From contig CADDZJ010000018.1 in assembly GCA_902812415.1 (NCBI GenBank), positions 1 through 50,217 of the forward strand: a DNA stretch of 50,217 nt. Direction: 5' to 3'. Below, piece by piece: positions 48,602 to 50,217 of the stretch. The notes beneath the pieces are model-generated. The model made no database searches. It was not told where the DNA came from and saw nothing but the letters and a program-made list of their open reading frames with translations. How positions within the stretch are numbered: position 1 is the stretch's first letter; the number at the start of each line of letters is the position of its first letter. The position numbers were made by a program, and so were the translations under genes. The stretch is from Acidobacteriota bacterium (GTDB taxonomy: Bacteria > Acidobacteriota > Terriglobia > UBA7540).

Positions 48602-50020
48602 TCATGCGAATTGGATTTTACTTTCGATCTCTTTCAACCGGCTATCCAGCAGGCTGATATCAGCCGTCAACTGCTTGACTTGAGCGTAGGTGAGACTAAT
48701 TTGCTGCCATAGCTTACCCACATTGGCATCCCAGTTATGTTTGAGCTTATTATTATCGCCATTCAGCATATTCCTAAATCCTTCTGCGTCGCCCCTTTCC
48801 TCCGCCATCTCGCCAATGAGCCCCTGGATGATGCCCTTGAAATCTTCCGCCATTTTTTTCAGGGCCTTGCCTTTTGCAGCCTGATGAAACTTTTCGACAT
48901 CCGCCTTGAACGTCTCAAGCATATTGGTGAGATTGCGAAGGATAATAATCGTTCCTTCGAGAGCCTTTTGGGAAACGTGCAGTTCATAACTCTCATTAAA
49001 CTTCAGAAACAGGGCCGTATTGTCCTCAGACCGGTGAGTGTGCTTCAACGCCTGGAAAAGCTTTTGAAGTTCCTGAAAGCCCTTGAAGCCGGTGCCAATG
49101 CCAGAGCCTGCCTCGGGATGGGGCGTAACGGCCGCATCGCCGAGGATGACTGCCGGATATTTATCGCTGTAAAATTGCTTGGCGCGCACAACCGCAATCT
49201 TGAAGACCGCAAGATTCTTCTGCACCTGCTTAATCTCATTCAAAACTGCCGTGCCCACCGTTTTCCCCACAGCCAGCAAAAGCTCTTTCAGTTTTTCGCT
49301 ATTAGCTTGCAAATACTTGAAGTCTGACTTGGTGCATCCCGCCAGTGTCACCAAGAGATAGTTATGATCGGGCGTGGAAAACCCGATTTTCCCCGATTGA
49401 GGAACGATTGACTTCGTGATGCCGGCCACCTGAGTCTTCAGAGCCAGATCAGTCTGGGAACCACCCGGCGGGTCAGGGTTGAAGATGCCAAAGGCCCCGT
49501 AATTCTTGGCCTTCAATTTTTCAAAAGTGAAGCCCAGCTTCTGAAGCACCGGATCGGAAGCCGCGCCGCCTCCCGAAGCGACCACCAGAAGATCGCAATC
49601 GAGCGTCTTGCCTTTCCCGTATTTGGGAGACGCCTTCGCCTTATCGTCCCATTCCTTCAGAACCAGCGTCATCGATTTATAAAAACCGTCGGGCCTGGGG
49701 TCCCTGCCGATCAGCCCTTCAATCACATAGCCGCGCTCCATCCTTACCCCAATTTGTTGCGCCTTGTCCCAGAGGGCCTTCTCGATTCTAAAAAAAGCCA
49801 CGGAGTCGCCCGCTTGCCGCCCGGCCCATAACGTGTCTTTCAACCCCAAATCCTTCAGGTGCTTGACGATTTCATTCTGCAATTGCGGCACGTTCGTGCG
49901 GGTGTAAGCCTGGCGCTTTTCGACGATGGTCACTTTCTTGACAAAATTCTGCTTCGCTTCGATGGCGCACATCAGCCCGATCGGGCCGCCGCCCAGTACA
50001 ACGACTGATTTGAAGGACAT
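48602..50020 (-). CDS. MICAL-like FAD-dependent monooxygenase with C-terminal helical domain
   Basis: A 472-residue flavoprotein. The N-terminal FAD site is VVVLGGGPIGLMCAIEAKQN (about 6-25), followed by EKRQAYTRTNVPQLQ (34-48) and VAFFRIEKALWDKAQQIG, a layout close to the monooxygenase domain of eukaryotic MICAL proteins. The second FAD motif, ILGDAAVTPHPEAGSGIGTG, lies near residue 300. The last 130 or so residues are helical and Lys-rich, with coiled-coil potential. Start and expression are clear: AAAGGGGG 7 nt before ATG 50020 and a consensus promoter upstream. Lys-rich composition and lower GC than its neighbours suggest transfer. Substrate unknown; MICAL oxidises actin methionines. Confidence 0.82.
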   Translation of the reverse strand: MSFKSVVVLGGGPIGLMCAIEAKQNFVKKVTIVEKRQAYTRTNVPQLQNEIVKHLKDLGLKDTLWAGRQAGDSVAFFRIEKALWDKAQQIGVRMERGYVIEGLIGRDPRPDGFYKSMTLVLKEWDDKAKASPKYGKGKTLDCDLLVVASGGGAASDPVLQKLGFTFEKLKAKNYGAFGIFNPDPPGGSQTDLALKTQVAGITKSIVPQSGKIGFSTPDHNYLLVTLAGCTKSDFKYLQANSEKLKELLLAVGKTVGTAVLNEIKQVQKNLAVFKIAVVRAKQFYSDKYPAVILGDAAVTPHPEAGSGIGTGFKGFQELQKLFQALKHTHRSEDNTALFLKFNESYELHVSQKALEGTIIILRNLTNMLETFKADVEKFHQAAKGKALKKMAEDFKGIIQGLIGEMAEERGDAEGFRNMLNGDNNKLKHNWDANVGKLWQQISLTYAQVKQLTADISLLDSRLKEIESKIQFA

Positions 50021-50049
50021 AGGAATTCCCCCTTTTTGACGGATAGGAA

Positions 50050-50078
50050 TTTATAAAAGGGTTATATCTATCTGTCAA
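50050..50078 (-). promoter_or_regulatory. Consensus sigma-70 promoter of the MICAL-like flavoprotein gene
   Basis: On the minus strand, TTGACA (50078-50073) and TATAAA (50055-50050) are separated by exactly 17 nt. Transcription would start about 20 nt before ATG 50020. This is the best match to the canonical consensus in the window and predicts strong constitutive expression. Confidence 0.8.
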
Positions 50079-50217
50079 GGGGGGTATCGCCTTGCCATCC
50101 CCCAGTTTGAGCATGGCGCCGCCCGGCCCGGCCTCAGAGGCGGAGGGGATGAGCGTTTGCTCCCCGGTGCTCCGGGTGAGTGTTCATAGAAGCCTTCACG
50201 CTGGCCGGGATTAAGCG

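Noticed and set aside
48102-48605. 167-codon minus-strand frame in the G/C-rich region
   Set aside because: Arg/Ser/Trp-rich composition typical of an out-of-frame reading; the neighbouring frame (48331-48561) has the coding-like pattern.
1-50217. tRNA, rRNA or riboswitch genes
   Set aside because: Reading both strands by eye, I found no cloverleaf with CCA-end logic, no rRNA-like stretch and no recognisable riboswitch core. A dedicated covariance-model search could still find a small RNA.

Overview
This 50.2-kb window reads like a chromosomal segment of an acidobacterium (phylum Acidobacteriota). That assignment is an inference. It rests on a moderately GC-rich base composition, a DUF5818-type secreted protein, a CcmH with a CxCGC-type active site, a division/cell-wall (dcw) cluster that ends ftsQ-ftsA-ftsZ followed by a JAMM peptidase, and many dispersed palindromic repeats whose arms begin GTCATTCTGAG. 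MurE carries the DNPR motif expected for meso-diaminopimelate peptidoglycan, which fits a diderm Gram-negative.

Layout. (1) 1-6866: a System I cytochrome c maturation operon on the + strand: a possible ccmE tail, ccmF, a ccmH variant, a CcmI-like zinc-ribbon membrane protein, a secreted/anchored regulatory-type protein, ccmA, ccmB, ccmC and a 56-codon ccmD-like gene. (2) 7123-19916: signalling and accessory genes separated by repeats: two NarL-type response regulators, a small Cys-rich zinc protein, a phytoene-desaturase-like flavoprotein, a GAF-PAS NarX-like kinase, a GIY-YIG nuclease nested among palindromes, a 1342-residue CheB-CheR-PAS-kinase fusion and an ECF sigma factor. (3) 20218-24952: fumarase (fumC), a HAD phosphatase, a DUF6328-like membrane protein, a one-finger C2HC protein, a DUF5818-like secreted protein and a GNAT acetyltransferase. 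(4) 25189-43898: an almost complete dcw cluster, mraZ-rsmH-ftsL-ftsI-murE-murF-mraY-[ribbon-helix-helix]-murD-ftsW-murG-murC-ftsQ-ftsA-ftsZ-[JAMM peptidase]. (5) 44012-50020: accessory genes, namely an Fe-ADH with an ABM-type monooxygenase, a membrane protein, a radical SAM enzyme, a gene remnant and a MICAL-like flavoprotein with its own consensus promoter.

How the parts work together. The ccm genes deliver and ligate heme to apocytochromes c. The dcw genes make lipid II (MurC-F, MraY, MurG) and build the divisome (FtsL, FtsI, FtsW, FtsQ, FtsA, FtsZ). The main dcw promoter (TTGACA/TAGAGT, 17-bp spacer) is followed by three AAAGTGG-type boxes at exact 10-bp steps, the pattern bound by MraZ in other bacteria. 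A second internal promoter, upstream of a ribbon-helix-helix gene that is ATGA-coupled to murD, has a perfect 9+9 palindrome lying across its -10 element. This suggests a dedicated repressor for the distal half of the cluster (murD to ftsZ).

The most interesting candidates for undescribed biology are: the ribbon-helix-helix/operator module inside the dcw cluster; the JAMM peptidase translationally coupled to ftsZ; the roughly 170-residue disordered tail on MurD; the GTCATTCTGAG palindromic repeat family, with one copy bearing near-perfect 28-nt terminal inverted repeats and a GIY-YIG nuclease gene lying between its arms; and the bacterial MICAL-like flavoprotein.
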